Below the pieces are notes generated by a model. It was not told the origin of the DNA, did no database searches, and saw nothing but the letters and a program-made list of their open reading frames with translations. A DNA stretch of 64,000 nt from BOG-932 sp965276835 (GTDB lineage: Bacteria > Pseudomonadota > Alphaproteobacteria > BOG-932 > Roseiterribacteraceae), in assembly GCA_965276835.1 (NCBI GenBank), contig OZ255631.1:2976001-3040000 (forward strand), in the 5' to 3' direction. Shown in pieces: positions 1 through 8,050 of the stretch. A program made the position numbers and the translations under genes. Positions within the stretch are counted from its first letter, which is position 1, and each line of letters opens with the position of its first letter.

Positions 1-532
1 CCATCAGGTCGCGGGTGAACGGCTTGAGATCCTCATAGGCAGCGCCGTCCTCGGGCGCGACGATCATGCGGAACTGATGCCGGTCGCCGGTCCCGCGTTC
101 CAGGAAAGAACCGCGATCGGCGGCGTCGGTGAAGGTCGAATAGAGCCGTCCCGGCTCGCCGTCGCGGGTCACGCCTTCCCGTTCCAGATATTTGAGATGC
201 GCCAGGGCCGCGGCCGGCTTTCCGCGCGGCTTGACGATCCGCACCTTCACCGTCACCCGGCGCGGCCGGATCTGCATCCCGGACCTGGCATCGAACGACC
301 AGCCCGAACCGCGCGGGAAGGTCGCCGCGATTTTGGCGCCGCGCCCGTGGGCATTGAAGCGTCCAGTCCGCGGCGTCTTGGGCTCCGCGATGACGGGGCG
401 CAGCCGGCGGGGATCGCCGCCGGCCTTCGCTAGCCGGGGCAGAATTTGTGTCCGCAAGGTCTTCGGTTGCCGGACACGATCCTTGCGAGATCGACCAAGG
501 CGCGGCTCGAAACGATCGTCATCTTGTGCCAT
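1..532 (-). CDS. Relaxase, VirD2-like/DUF3363 type, N-terminal part (runs off left edge)
   Basis: An open frame reads from ATG at 532 leftwards off the window, giving 177 residues. It starts MAQDDDRFEPRLGRSRKDR and contains HLKYLEREGVTRDGEPGRLY and RHQFRMIVAPEDGA followed by YEDLKPFTRDLM. These blocks are typical of DUF3363/VirD2-like relaxases of sphingomonad and rhizobial mobile elements, which nick DNA at oriT and stay bound to the 5' end through a tyrosine. The catalytic part lies outside the window, so activity cannot be judged. The ArdC, ParB-like and DUF736 genes nearby fit a conjugative or mobilisable element. The family assignment comes from remembered motif patterns. Confidence 0.85.
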   Translation of the reverse strand, partial: MAQDDDRFEPRLGRSRKDRVRQPKTLRTQILPRLAKAGGDPRRLRPVIAEPKTPRTGRFNAHGRGAKIAATFPRGSGWSFDARSGMQIRPRRVTVKVRIVKPRGKPAAALAHLKYLEREGVTRDGEPGRLYSTFTDAADRGSFLERGTGDRHQFRMIVAPEDGAAYEDLKPFTRDLM

Positions 533-873
533 AATCGGCAGCAGTTGGGCCGTCGCCGTCGTCCTGGCAAGTATCTCCCCGAAGCGCCCTGTAATCGTTG
601 AGGAATTCGAAATTTTCCGCAGTTCCGTCTCCCTTTCCGGCGAGAGGGAGCGCGGCGACCTCCCTAAAAAACGATGTGCAGACAATCACTTAGGCCGAAA
701 GGCGTAAGCAGCGGAGAATCCGCTTTATCTTGCATTCACCACCCTACCCCCTCAGCCCCCACGAATCCCCACCAATCAACCGGTTACCCCATCAAATCCG
801 ACGCCCCGACAAAAGCATCCCGGTTAGAGAAAATGGCGGGAACGACGCCGCAGCGCCGCCCCCGCCGTCACCC
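533..873. other. No gene recognised
   Basis: This stretch lies upstream of the leftward relaxase gene and beyond the stop of the next leftward gene. Open frames here lack recognisable protein-like sequence. It probably holds the relaxase promoter, but I see no convincing -35/-10 pair. Confidence 0.4.
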
Positions 874-1233
874 TCACTGCGATGTCAGGAAGGCCGTTTC
901 CGCATCGGTCAGCGCATCGTAATGCCGGACTTTCGGCATCCAGCGCAGCCGGCGTTCGCCGTCCAGAATGCAAGTCGCAACCAGGTATTCGCCGCGAAAG
1001 AACCCGAGAATTTCGACCTCCTCCCGCGCGTCATCCGCGTCGTCGCCGAAGCTTTCCATCAGGCCCAAACGCCGCTCCGCGATGCGCGAATCCCAGCAGA
1101 AATCGCCCAGTTCAGCGTCGATGATTTGATCGGCAATCGCCTCGCAGTCGTCCGGAAACTCCGCGCGAATAGTACTCAGGAATGCTGGAAACCGGTCCAT
1201 CGCAGCGTGCGGATGAATCTTCAAAAGCGTCAT
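874..1233 (-). CDS. Hypothetical acidic protein of the mobile element
   Basis: A 119-residue protein starting MTLLKIHPHAAMDRF. It is acidic and soluble, with no signal peptide or membrane segment, and carries the segment FFRGEYLVATCILDGERRL near residue 80. I do not recognise a named domain. Its ordinary composition and position between the relaxase and DUF736 genes, on the same strand, support a real element-encoded gene, plausibly accessory to transfer or maintenance. No function is assigned. Confidence 0.65.
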   Translation of the reverse strand: MTLLKIHPHAAMDRFPAFLSTIRAEFPDDCEAIADQIIDAELGDFCWDSRIAERRLGLMESFGDDADDAREEVEILGFFRGEYLVATCILDGERRLRWMPKVRHYDALTDAETAFLTSQ

Positions 1234-1342
1234 GATCGTCTCCGTGGTGAAGCGCCCTCCTCATCGAGGACAGCCCCATGGATCAGCCGGCGGAGTGGCG
1301 GTCAGGGACGCCGAAGGCGCCGCGCAGCGGGGCGCGGGGGAG

Positions 1343-1363
1343 CCAAAATGCGCAGCATTTTGG
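1343..1363. repeat. Perfect inverted repeat, 9-bp arms, oriT/terminator candidate
   Basis: The arms CCAAAATGC and GCATTTTGG are separated by GCA and flanked by G-rich sequence. It sits in the otherwise gene-free stretch 1234-1694, upstream of the relaxase operon. An inverted repeat near a relaxase gene could be part of an oriT. It could also form a transcription terminator hairpin, although no T-run follows on either strand. I see no other gene or motif in 1234-1694. Confidence 0.45.
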
Positions 1364-1694
1364 GGGGACCGCGCATCCTTGACGGGCGCTCTGTTCCGGC
1401 TGGTAGGATGGGCAAGACGAGACGAGCCCCTGTACCAGGATGGGTCGCTGGCGATGCCGCTGCGGCCAGGTCCGCGCTCTCGATCCGCACTGGTGAGGAT
1501 CGCTCTGACGTAACGCGTCAGCGGCTGTGTATCCCAACATTCCCCGCATCGGGACCGCCACCAGTCGGCAGTCTTATCCTAGCGTCGCGATGGGAGACGG
1601 ACCGAGAGCTGGACCTGAAGGCCCGGGCCGGCCTGGCGCTTCGGGCTTCAGGACACGCGGCGCCCCTGATCGAGAGGCGCCGCGATCCGGGTGA

Positions 1695-2018
1695 TCAGTT
1701 GCCGTTCTGGCGGCGGTCGCGAGACCAGATCAGCGTGTGCCCGTCGCCGTCTTCGTCCTCGAACAGGCTGGCATAGATGGGCGCGTTGAAGGACGGATCG
1801 TCGAGCTTGACCGAGAGATAGTCGCGGCCCTGGCCGGAGCGTTTCGCCCAGGCTGCGCCGATCTCGGCGCGGTTGACATAGACCCGGTGGGTCGGCGCGT
1901 CGTCGTTGGCGCGCTGGGCTTCCGGGACGATCCGGACACCCTTGGACTGGACGCTGAGGGTGACGATCTCACCGTGGAATTCGGCGCCGACCGTCTTGAA
2001 TGAACCGATATTTGCCAT
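1695..2018 (-). CDS. DUF736 family protein
   Basis: A 107-residue protein beginning MANIGSFKTVGAEFHGEI and ending near SLFEDEDGDGHTLIWSRDRR. This start and end pattern is characteristic of DUF736, small soluble proteins of unknown function found on conjugative plasmids and ICEs of alphaproteobacteria. A GGAGACACGAC-like Shine-Dalgarno region precedes the ATG. The length fits the family. Its presence supports the reading of this region as a conjugative element, but the molecular role is unknown. Confidence 0.85.
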   Translation of the reverse strand: MANIGSFKTVGAEFHGEIVTLSVQSKGVRIVPEAQRANDDAPTHRVYVNRAEIGAAWAKRSGQGRDYLSVKLDDPSFNAPIYASLFEDEDGDGHTLIWSRDRRQNGN

Positions 2019-2533
2019 GTCGTGTCTCCTTGGCTTTCGAGCCCGCGACCATCGCGGCCTCGATGGCGATCGCAGGCCGGAGGCGACCGGGGCCGCACCC
2101 GCCTCAGGCGGGCCGGAGCGTCAGCGGAGGACGGAACGGGACGTGTTTCTTGGCTCGCGCGAGGAATGCCGGCGCAGCCGGCAGGGGAAGAAACTCGGCC
2201 CGATGACGTTGCGGCTTAGACGGTCGAGGCGCAGCCGGCCTTCGGCCAGATCACGCCAAAGAGGGGCCGTGTGGATCGCACGCGAAGGTCATAAGGGCAC
2301 ACGCCGGGCAGGCGCAGTTCAGATCAAGGGCGGCGACGATCCGGGGAACGAACCCCGCCCTTTCGGCTCCAAGCGGCCCGGATTGGACCGCGGCGCGCGA
2401 CGAAAGACGGCGGCTGTTTTGGGCAAGTCGACTACCGGAATGGCGCACGTGCACCGCCCCGCTGGGCAGCAACTTTCAGCCAAGCCGACCGTCGCACCGC
2501 TGCCCCATGCCGGGAATGGACGAATCTTGGCAA
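2019..2533. other. No gene recognised
   Basis: About 515 GC-rich bases between DUF736 and a membrane protein gene. Open frames on both strands are Arg/Pro-rich without recognisable domains. It probably contains the promoter for the leftward DUF736 gene. Confidence 0.4.
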
Positions 2534-3004
2534 CTACGCAACGCGGGCCGCGCCCGCCGGTTGCGGCGGCTGCACGGATCGCGCGGGCCCCTCCGGAGGG
2601 CCGCTCGCGCCGCTCAGCCGGAGCCAGGCCATCAGGCCGACGGATCCCGCGCCGATGCACCCGAACACGACGCTCCAGGCGCCCGACCGCACTGCGAGTT
2701 GGGCCAATGCAGCGGTGGCTTGATACCCGGCCACGGCAGCGGGCAATGCGAAGGCGGCACCGATCAGGGTGCGGAGCGCGGGCGAACGGACGGCGGCGAA
2801 GGCAGATTTGCCGAGCGCGAATGTGGCGGCTCCGGAGGCCAGGGCCAGGATAAGGGCGCCGCCATATCCCGCGCCGCTTTTGAATGCGGCGGCGCCAATC
2901 GACAGGCCGACAAAGACCGGAAGGGCGTAGATCGCGAGCGCGAACAGCAGCCAGCAGAGAAAGCCGAGGCCGCCGAACATGAGCGCGACTCCGAGAATCG
3001 CCAT
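2534..3004 (-). CDS. Small multispanning membrane protein
   Basis: A 156-residue hydrophobic protein. Its first 35 residues (MAILGVALMFGGLGFLCWLL onward) form one or two membrane segments. A Gly/Ala-rich segment follows near residues 45-65, and further hydrophobic stretches near 80-100 and 110-130. The tail is Pro/Ala-rich and cytosolic-looking. It lies 76 bp downstream of the ParB-like gene on the same strand, so the two may be co-transcribed. I do not recognise a named family. Membrane proteins of this kind occur beside transfer genes, but no role can be assigned here. Confidence 0.6.
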   Translation of the reverse strand: MAILGVALMFGGLGFLCWLLFALAIYALPVFVGLSIGAAAFKSGAGYGGALILALASGAATFALGKSAFAAVRSPALRTLIGAAFALPAAVAGYQATAALAQLAVRSGAWSVVFGCIGAGSVGLMAWLRLSGASGPPEGPARSVQPPQPAGAARVA

Positions 3005-3080
3005 GGTGGTTTGCTCCGTAAAAGAGAAGACCGGCGGGCCGCCTGGGCGGCCCGCCGGTCCATGTTGCGCGGCTATCCGA

Positions 3081-4808
3081 TCAGTTGACCGCGTGGGCCG
3101 TCAGCGCCTTGCGGGCAACGGTGGACATCCCGGCAGCCGGAACACCGCCGCGCTTGGTGTAGGCCGTCGCAGGGAACTGCATCCAGCGCGGCATCCAGCC
3201 CTCGACCTTGGGGCGGTTGTTCGCCCCGGCGAGGCAGTCGCGGATGATCGACTTTTGCGTCTTCACCTTCTCCGTCGCGTTGCCGTTCGCGACTGTCTTG
3301 CCCGCGACTTCGGCGACCATCCGATTGGCGACCTCGCGGTCGCGGATCAGGTCGAAGAAGGCGTCGTCCGGGGCCCATTTGCCGTTCGGATCGAGCCCCT
3401 GATGGATGCCCACAGCGTCGACCAACGCGCTGCCCGCTTCCAGGCTCTCGGCTAGGACGAAGGCGAACAGTTCCCACAGCCGTTCGTCCGGCAGAGCGAG
3501 CAGGACCGCAAAGACCTCGACCGACTCCTTGGCGGTCCCGAAATGACGGACCAGGGTACGGTGATGGGCGGGCGCGCCGAGCAAGGTCAGCATCGCCTTG
3601 CGTTTGTCGGCGAAGGCGATGTCTGCGGGCACGCTCTGCACGCTCTTGGCAATCGCCTCGCTCGCGCTGGTCTGCGGGTCTGCGTTGACCGTCCAAAGCG
3701 CCGACCCGGCGATGATCTGCGCCAGCGCGAGCCGCAGCACGACGCCGGGCGCGGCCTCCAGAACGGCGATCCGCGCGAGCGCATGACGGTGCAGGTCGAT
3801 ATAGTTGGCCTGCGCCTTGGTCACCTCGCCGCGCGCCGGAGCCTCGGCCTTTTCGCCGCCCGCCTTGGCCGCTGCCCGCTGCCTGCGCCGCAGTTCGTCG
3901 TGGCTGATCCAGCCCTCGTGGAGCTGGACCTCGCCCTGCTGCGAGACGGCGACGACGACCTTGCCGCCCTCGTCCTTCGGCAGCTTGGCGTGATTCCAGC
4001 TCTGGAAGCTTTCTCCCGGTTCGAGGATTTCGACCTCGGCCCAGCCCTCTTCGAGCAGCGCGTCGCGCTTGGCCGCGATGGCTGCGTTCTGCAGTTCCCA
4101 GAACGCGGCCGTATCCGCGAAATAGGTCGCCTCGCCGAACAGATCGCCGACAAGACGGCCCTTATAGGTCTCCAGCGGGAAGAGTGCGTTGGAGGTCGGG
4201 ACCGAGCCGCCGAACAGCCAGTTCTTGAGCCAGCGCCCGACCGGGGCGTTGCCCTCCTTGAACAATTTGACCCAGGCCTTCTGCTGCTTGGGGGTGGCCA
4301 GGGTCAGGTGCCGCAAGGTTTCCGCGTCGATCCCGTCGGCCCGGTAGAGGTCGCGGATCGGCGCGATTAGATTGCCGAGCGCGAGACGCTGGTTCACCAG
4401 ACGGGCCGTCAGCCCGAAGGTTTCGGCGATCTGATCGACCGTCCTGCCCTCGCCGATCAGCCGCACGAAGGTCTCGAGCTGGTTCATCTCGTCGGGGTCG
4501 AGCCGGGCGATATTCTCAATCAGCGAGGCCTCCAGCGCGGCTGCATCGTCGCCCTCGGCCAGGACCGCGCAGGGCAGCGGCGCGATCTCGCCCGCCTCCT
4601 GGACGATGATGCCCGCCGCCGTCAGCCGCCGCGCTCCAGCGACGACCTCGAACGTTTCGGGACTGCCGTTGGGCCGGATCAGCAGGGGCATGAGAATGCC
4701 CCGCTTGCGGATGGTCGGCAGGATGTCCGACACATCCGGCACGGTGCCGTACCGCATATTGAGCGGCGAAATCGAGAGCTTGCGATAATCGACGTGAATG
4801 AGTTCCAT
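3081..4808 (-). CDS. ParB/RepB-like DNA-binding protein (large form)
   Basis: A 575-residue protein. The N-terminal ParB/Srx-like domain (about residues 1-110) shows LLIRPNGSPETFEVVAGARR, a variant of the family's GERR-type nucleotide-binding box, then ENIARLDPDEMNQ. A helix-turn-helix follows near 125-150 (TVDQIAETFGLTARLVNQRL). The C-terminal 400 residues are helical and unlike chromosomal ParB, which is about 300 aa. Large ParB-like proteins of this type are common on sphingomonad conjugative elements, where they may act in partition, silencing or stabilisation. No ParA gene is visible, so partition function is uncertain. It lies just downstream of ardC on the same strand. Confidence 0.85.
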   Translation of the reverse strand: MELIHVDYRKLSISPLNMRYGTVPDVSDILPTIRKRGILMPLLIRPNGSPETFEVVAGARRLTAAGIIVQEAGEIAPLPCAVLAEGDDAAALEASLIENIARLDPDEMNQLETFVRLIGEGRTVDQIAETFGLTARLVNQRLALGNLIAPIRDLYRADGIDAETLRHLTLATPKQQKAWVKLFKEGNAPVGRWLKNWLFGGSVPTSNALFPLETYKGRLVGDLFGEATYFADTAAFWELQNAAIAAKRDALLEEGWAEVEILEPGESFQSWNHAKLPKDEGGKVVVAVSQQGEVQLHEGWISHDELRRRQRAAAKAGGEKAEAPARGEVTKAQANYIDLHRHALARIAVLEAAPGVVLRLALAQIIAGSALWTVNADPQTSASEAIAKSVQSVPADIAFADKRKAMLTLLGAPAHHRTLVRHFGTAKESVEVFAVLLALPDERLWELFAFVLAESLEAGSALVDAVGIHQGLDPNGKWAPDDAFFDLIRDREVANRMVAEVAGKTVANGNATEKVKTQKSIIRDCLAGANNRPKVEGWMPRWMQFPATAYTKRGGVPAAGMSTVARKALTAHAVN

Positions 4809-4889
4809 GATGCTCTGCTCCTTATCTGGAGTGGTGGACCGGACCCGTCCGTCGCTGATTCGCTGTTGGGGCGGGTGGGACCGGCTGCG

Positions 4890-5882
4890 CTAGATGCGCG
4901 GATTGACCGCCGCGAAGTCGGGCGGAATCGGGTTAGGTTCGGTCGGGCGCGCGCCCTGCTCGCACGCCAGGATGAAATCCGACGCCTTGCTGGCCTGGGA
5001 TGCGGCGCGAAAGATGGCGCGGTTGTCGGCGCGCAGGACAGCGAGCCAATTGGCCAGATAATCGGCGTGGCGGACGATGGGCACGATGTTGAGCGAAGCG
5101 CAGACAAAGGCGCTCGCGATCTCGGCGACCAGTTCCTCGCGGGCGTAAGGATCGGAGCCGAACCGCCCCGACATGTCGCGGTTCAGCCGCGCGGGGTGGC
5201 CGGTCCAGTGACCAAGCTCGTGGAAGCAGGTCCGGTAATAATCGATCTGCTGGAAGAACGCGGATTGCGGCGGCACCTGGATCGCGTCCAGCGCCGGGGA
5301 ATAGAAGGCGGCACCGCCGCGCACGAGGATGTGCGCCCCGGTCGCCTGCATGAGCGCCTCCGCGCGGGGCACGATCTCGCGTTCGCGGACAGGGGCTGTG
5401 CTCGGGACGGCACGCTCGGGGAGACCGTCGCACTGCGCGACATTGAACACGGTAAAGCGCTTGAGGAACGGGATCGCCTCGAGGTCGCCGCCGTCCTTGC
5501 GCGCGCGTTCCCTCTCGGCTTCGGGAATGAACCGGTCGGCATAGACGACGGTGGTGCCGCGCTCGCCCTTGCGCACGGCGCCGCCCAAATCCAAGGCCTG
5601 CCGGAAGGTCAGCCAGCGCCGGCTGGGATAGGCCTTGCCGATCACGGCAGCCCACAGGATCAGGATATTGACCCCGGAATAATGCCGCCCGGTGGCGGCG
5701 TTCGCGGGCAGGCCAAGCGCCGTTTGGGTGCTGTCCCAGGGCTGCACCCAGGGCACCCGCCCGGCTTCGAGCTCGGTGATGATCCGGTCGGTCACCTCCT
5801 GGTAAAGGTTTCCTCGGCCCTCGCATGTCTTGACCGTATCGCCGATCCGTCCACCCGCAACCCGGTTCCGTACCCGCGCCAT
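4890..5882 (-). CDS. ardC: ArdC-like antirestriction protein (ssDNA-binding, zincin-like)
   Basis: The N-terminal ArdC-type domain (YQEVTDRIITELEAGRVPWV with a GVNILIL block) would bind single-stranded DNA. The C-terminal zincin-like peptidase domain has the zinc motif FHELGHWTGH near residue 235 and a downstream EELVAEIASAF helix. I chose ATG at 5882 because GGAGG lies six bases upstream; an ATG 30 bases earlier lacks such a site. ArdC proteins protect incoming plasmid DNA against host restriction. The protein is about 330 aa, normal for the family, and no catalytic residue is obviously lost. Confidence 0.9.
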   Translation of the reverse strand: MARVRNRVAGGRIGDTVKTCEGRGNLYQEVTDRIITELEAGRVPWVQPWDSTQTALGLPANAATGRHYSGVNILILWAAVIGKAYPSRRWLTFRQALDLGGAVRKGERGTTVVYADRFIPEAERERARKDGGDLEAIPFLKRFTVFNVAQCDGLPERAVPSTAPVREREIVPRAEALMQATGAHILVRGGAAFYSPALDAIQVPPQSAFFQQIDYYRTCFHELGHWTGHPARLNRDMSGRFGSDPYAREELVAEIASAFVCASLNIVPIVRHADYLANWLAVLRADNRAIFRAASQASKASDFILACEQGARPTEPNPIPPDFAAVNPRI

Positions 5883-6330
5883 GTCACGCCTCCGCGCCCC
5901 AACACCGCGCATCGCCCCGGTTAAGCGGGGTGGGCGGCGAAACGCGGCCCGAAGGCCCGCCCAGCGAGGTGGACGGCACCGTCAGGCCGGAACGGACGTG
6001 GAGGATCCCGCGCGAGCGGGATTGCCGGTCGCCGGGGCGGGCCTAGATGGACGCGACGCCCACCCGCGCAACCCGGGTCGAAAAAAGAAACCGCGGCGCG
6101 ATCACGCGCCGGCAATCGAAGGGCAGACCGGGTCGCTCGCCTCGGCGGGCGATCCGGCGCCAGGGGGCGACGCCAACGGGCCGAGACCGCGCAGGCGGTC
6201 TCGGTTCACGAGCACCCGGCGTGCGGCGAAGACGCGCGGGCGCGATATCCATTATCTATGATTGTGATAGTCGCTAGGCGACGGCTTCTATCCGAGGTGG
6301 CTCCGGTCGCCCGTCGCTATAGATCAGGCA
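5883..6330. other. Regulatory/non-coding stretch upstream of ardC
   Basis: About 450 GC-rich bases between the leftward ardC and the leftward XRE gene. No credible coding frame is seen. It carries the GGAGG ribosome-binding site of ardC at its left end and probably the operon promoter. The last about 80 bases, before the XRE stop codon, are more AT-rich. Confidence 0.4.
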
Positions 6331-6564
6331 CTAAACGTGCGGTTTGCGAAGCCTGACACCTGCTCCGCCACCGTTTTCGGGAATGAACTCAACGCCTCCG
6401 AGCTCCAATGCGGAGCGCAACGCTTGGAGTGTTGCAGCGTTCGCAGGGTTATCCGCTTCGATCCGCGTAATCGTCGCCGGAGAAACGTGAGCCTTTGCAG
6501 CGAGATCTCTTACGCCCCACTTCAACGCCGATCTTGCCATCCTTAGTTGTGTCCCTGTTATCAT
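6331..6564 (-). CDS. XRE-family helix-turn-helix regulator
   Basis: A 77-residue protein that is almost entirely one Cro/CI-type HTH domain: GTQLRMARSALKWGVRDLAA, then KAHVSPATITRIEADN. AAGGA lies six bases before the ATG. It is divergent from the gene at 6647. A perfect palindrome covers its start codon, which suggests autoregulation. Small XRE proteins of this size are common regulators of ICEs and toxin-antitoxin operons. A paired toxin is not evident, since the divergent gene does not resemble a known toxin. Confidence 0.85.
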   Translation of the reverse strand: MITGTQLRMARSALKWGVRDLAAKAHVSPATITRIEADNPANAATLQALRSALELGGVEFIPENGGGAGVRLRKPHV

Positions 6565-6569
6565 ATGAT
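6560..6569. promoter_or_regulatory. Palindromic operator candidate (ATCATATGAT)
   Basis: This perfect 10-bp palindrome overlaps the start codon of the XRE gene and lies five bases before a TTGACA -35 element for the divergent gene. A dimeric XRE repressor bound here could control both directions. The assignment is inferred from position and symmetry only. Confidence 0.4.
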
Positions 6570-6573
6570 GTCC

Positions 6574-6602
6574 TTGACATTATCCCGTAGCCGTCCCATC
6601 AT
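6574..6602 (+). promoter_or_regulatory. Sigma-70-type promoter candidate for the gene at 6647
   Basis: TTGACA at 6574-6579 is followed, after 17 bases, by CATCAT at 6597-6602, a 4/6 match to the -10 consensus. It reads toward the rightward gene and adjoins the palindromic operator candidate. Confidence 0.45.
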
Positions 6603-6646
6603 TTTTATTCCGAAGCGAAGTAAGGGTCAGAACAGAGGGCTTGGAA

Positions 6647-7279
6647 ATGAGCGATTCCGAGATTAGCACGACTTTGTCGAACGTCAGCCGCCGCGACCTA
6701 TTGGCCGCTGCAATTGCCGCCCCGATCGGCATGGTGCCCGCGCGGAACGTAACTCCGTCCGATCCAATCCTTCGGCTTTGGCGCGAGCGCCAGAATCTCC
6801 ATGCCCGCGCCGTCGCGCTCTGTCATCAATGGCAGGACCTGGAAACCAGTTTGATCAGAACCATCGGCTTCCCTCAGGTTACCGTCCCCAATGCGGATGC
6901 AGCGCATGGCGTCTGCGCCATGTCGCACGATGAGATCGATAAGGCATTGGGGAGCGACACGGATGCGGTCGAGCAGAAGACCGCGCTGCACGCGCAACTG
7001 GCCGCTCATCAAGCCCAATGGGACAGCGAAGCGGAGCGGATCGGCTTCCACAGCGCAGACCGCCGGCAAATGAGGGCTTGGAAAGCAGAAGAAGCTGCCA
7101 CGCGGAAGATCTTCGCGACGCCGGCGACGACGCTGCGCGGCATCGAGATCAAGATTTCTGTGATGATGGCGCTCTGCCGGGCTGGATCCGACGACCCCGA
7201 TTTTCCGCTGCCGCAACTCCGCTCCACGCTTGCCGACATAAAGCAACTGCCGCGCCAGCCTGGCCTGCCATCGGCGTGA
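6647..7279 (+). CDS. Hypothetical protein with twin-Arg-like N-terminus
   Basis: About 210 residues starting MSDSEISTTLSNVSRRDLLA. SRRDLLAAAIAAPIGMVP near the N-terminus resembles a Tat-type signal, although the hydrophobic stretch is short. The remainder is helical and charged (HARAVALCHQWQDLETSLI; HAQLAAHQAQWDSEAERIGF), suggesting a coiled-coil-like fold. Proteins with this layout occur on alphaproteobacterial mobile elements with unknown role. I prefer ATG at 6647 because GAGGG lies seven bases upstream. Expression is probably from the promoter at 6574. Confidence 0.7.
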   Translation: MSDSEISTTLSNVSRRDLLAAAIAAPIGMVPARNVTPSDPILRLWRERQNLHARAVALCHQWQDLETSLIRTIGFPQVTVPNADAAHGVCAMSHDEIDKALGSDTDAVEQKTALHAQLAAHQAQWDSEAERIGFHSADRRQMRAWKAEEAATRKIFATPATTLRGIEIKISVMMALCRAGSDDPDFPLPQLRSTLADIKQLPRQPGLPSA

Positions 7280-7708
7280 TGCGATGCGGCGCCCCAGCCT
7301 TCACACATCGGCACGCCCGACAATGAAAAACCCGCACGCGGCCGGCAGGCATCAGCCGCAACCGATCGCAACCGCCATGGGCCGGGTATTTCGTGGTTTC
7401 AAAGCGCCTGCCCAACGGTCGCGAATAGGGGCAACCCGCAGCCGTCTCGCTGTACCGGACCGTTCAAGCTGGGACGTCTCGATCCGCGTCTCAAAGGGTG
7501 GGCAACCGTTTTTCCGACGTCGCTGCCGGGCCTACAAGGCAGCCTCGGGCGGCCGGGAGCCGGCTTGGTCGTATATAAAGGCGGTACCGCTCCACTCTGA
7601 TTCATTCCATCCTGCAAGCGCATCGCAATATCGTCTGCGCAAAGGAATATGGAGGTCGATCGATCTTCTTGGACCCAAGCGCCGGCACATCTCGGAGAGC
7701 CGAGAGCC
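7280..7708. other. No gene recognised; leader of the integrase operon
   Basis: About 430 bases between the hypothetical gene and the excisionase-like gene. No plausible coding frame is seen. It probably holds the xis/int promoter region. GAGAGCCGAGAGCC lies directly before the ATG at 7709. Confidence 0.4.
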
Positions 7709-8050
7709 ATGTCGCAGGGTTCCGACCTCACGCCCAAATTCACCAGCGGCGAAGTCGCCGATAATCTTCGCATCAGCAAACGGACACTCCGGCGTTACCT
7801 GCAGCTATGCGCGGATATCCGGCCTATTCGCGCGGGACGGGATCTGCTGTTCACGAAATCCGACATCGAGGCTTTGGAGGAGGCACGCCGGAAATGCCCC
7901 TTGAACTCATCCCGCCCGGAGAGCGAAAGGACAATCCTTTCTTCCTCGTCCGCGGCACGGTCAACGGACGACGCATTGAAGTCTCTGCGAAGACAGCGGA
8001 CGAAACAGCTGCTCGCGTCTTCAAGAACAACCTTGAGAACCGACTCCTGA
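7709..8050 (+). CDS. HTH excisionase-like DNA-binding protein
   Basis: From ATG at 7709 the protein is 113 residues. Its N-terminal half is a MerR/excisionase-type winged helix: KFTSGEVADNLRISKRTLRR, YLQ, then GRDLLFTKSDIEALEEARRK. The Ser/Thr/Arg-rich C-terminal third overlaps the integrase start in another frame by about 157 bases. Short HTH genes overlapping a tyrosine integrase are a familiar arrangement in integrated elements, where the HTH protein probably directs excision. Translational coupling with the integrase is likely. Confidence 0.75.
   Translation: MSQGSDLTPKFTSGEVADNLRISKRTLRRYLQLCADIRPIRAGRDLLFTKSDIEALEEARRKCPLNSSRPESERTILSSSSAARSTDDALKSLRRQRTKQLLASSRTTLRTDS

Noticed and set aside
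3543..4370. Long rightward open frame opposite the parB-like gene
   Set aside because: It is the antisense of a well-recognised ParB-like coding sequence and has no protein-like features of its own; long antisense frames are expected in GC-rich genes.
3410..4808. Complete plasmid partition locus
   Set aside because: Only a ParB-like protein is present; no ParA or replication initiator is visible, so an integrated element is the better reading.
4794..5924. Rightward 376-codon frame opposite ardC
   Set aside because: Antisense of ArdC, whose motifs (HELGH, ribosome-binding site) are clear.
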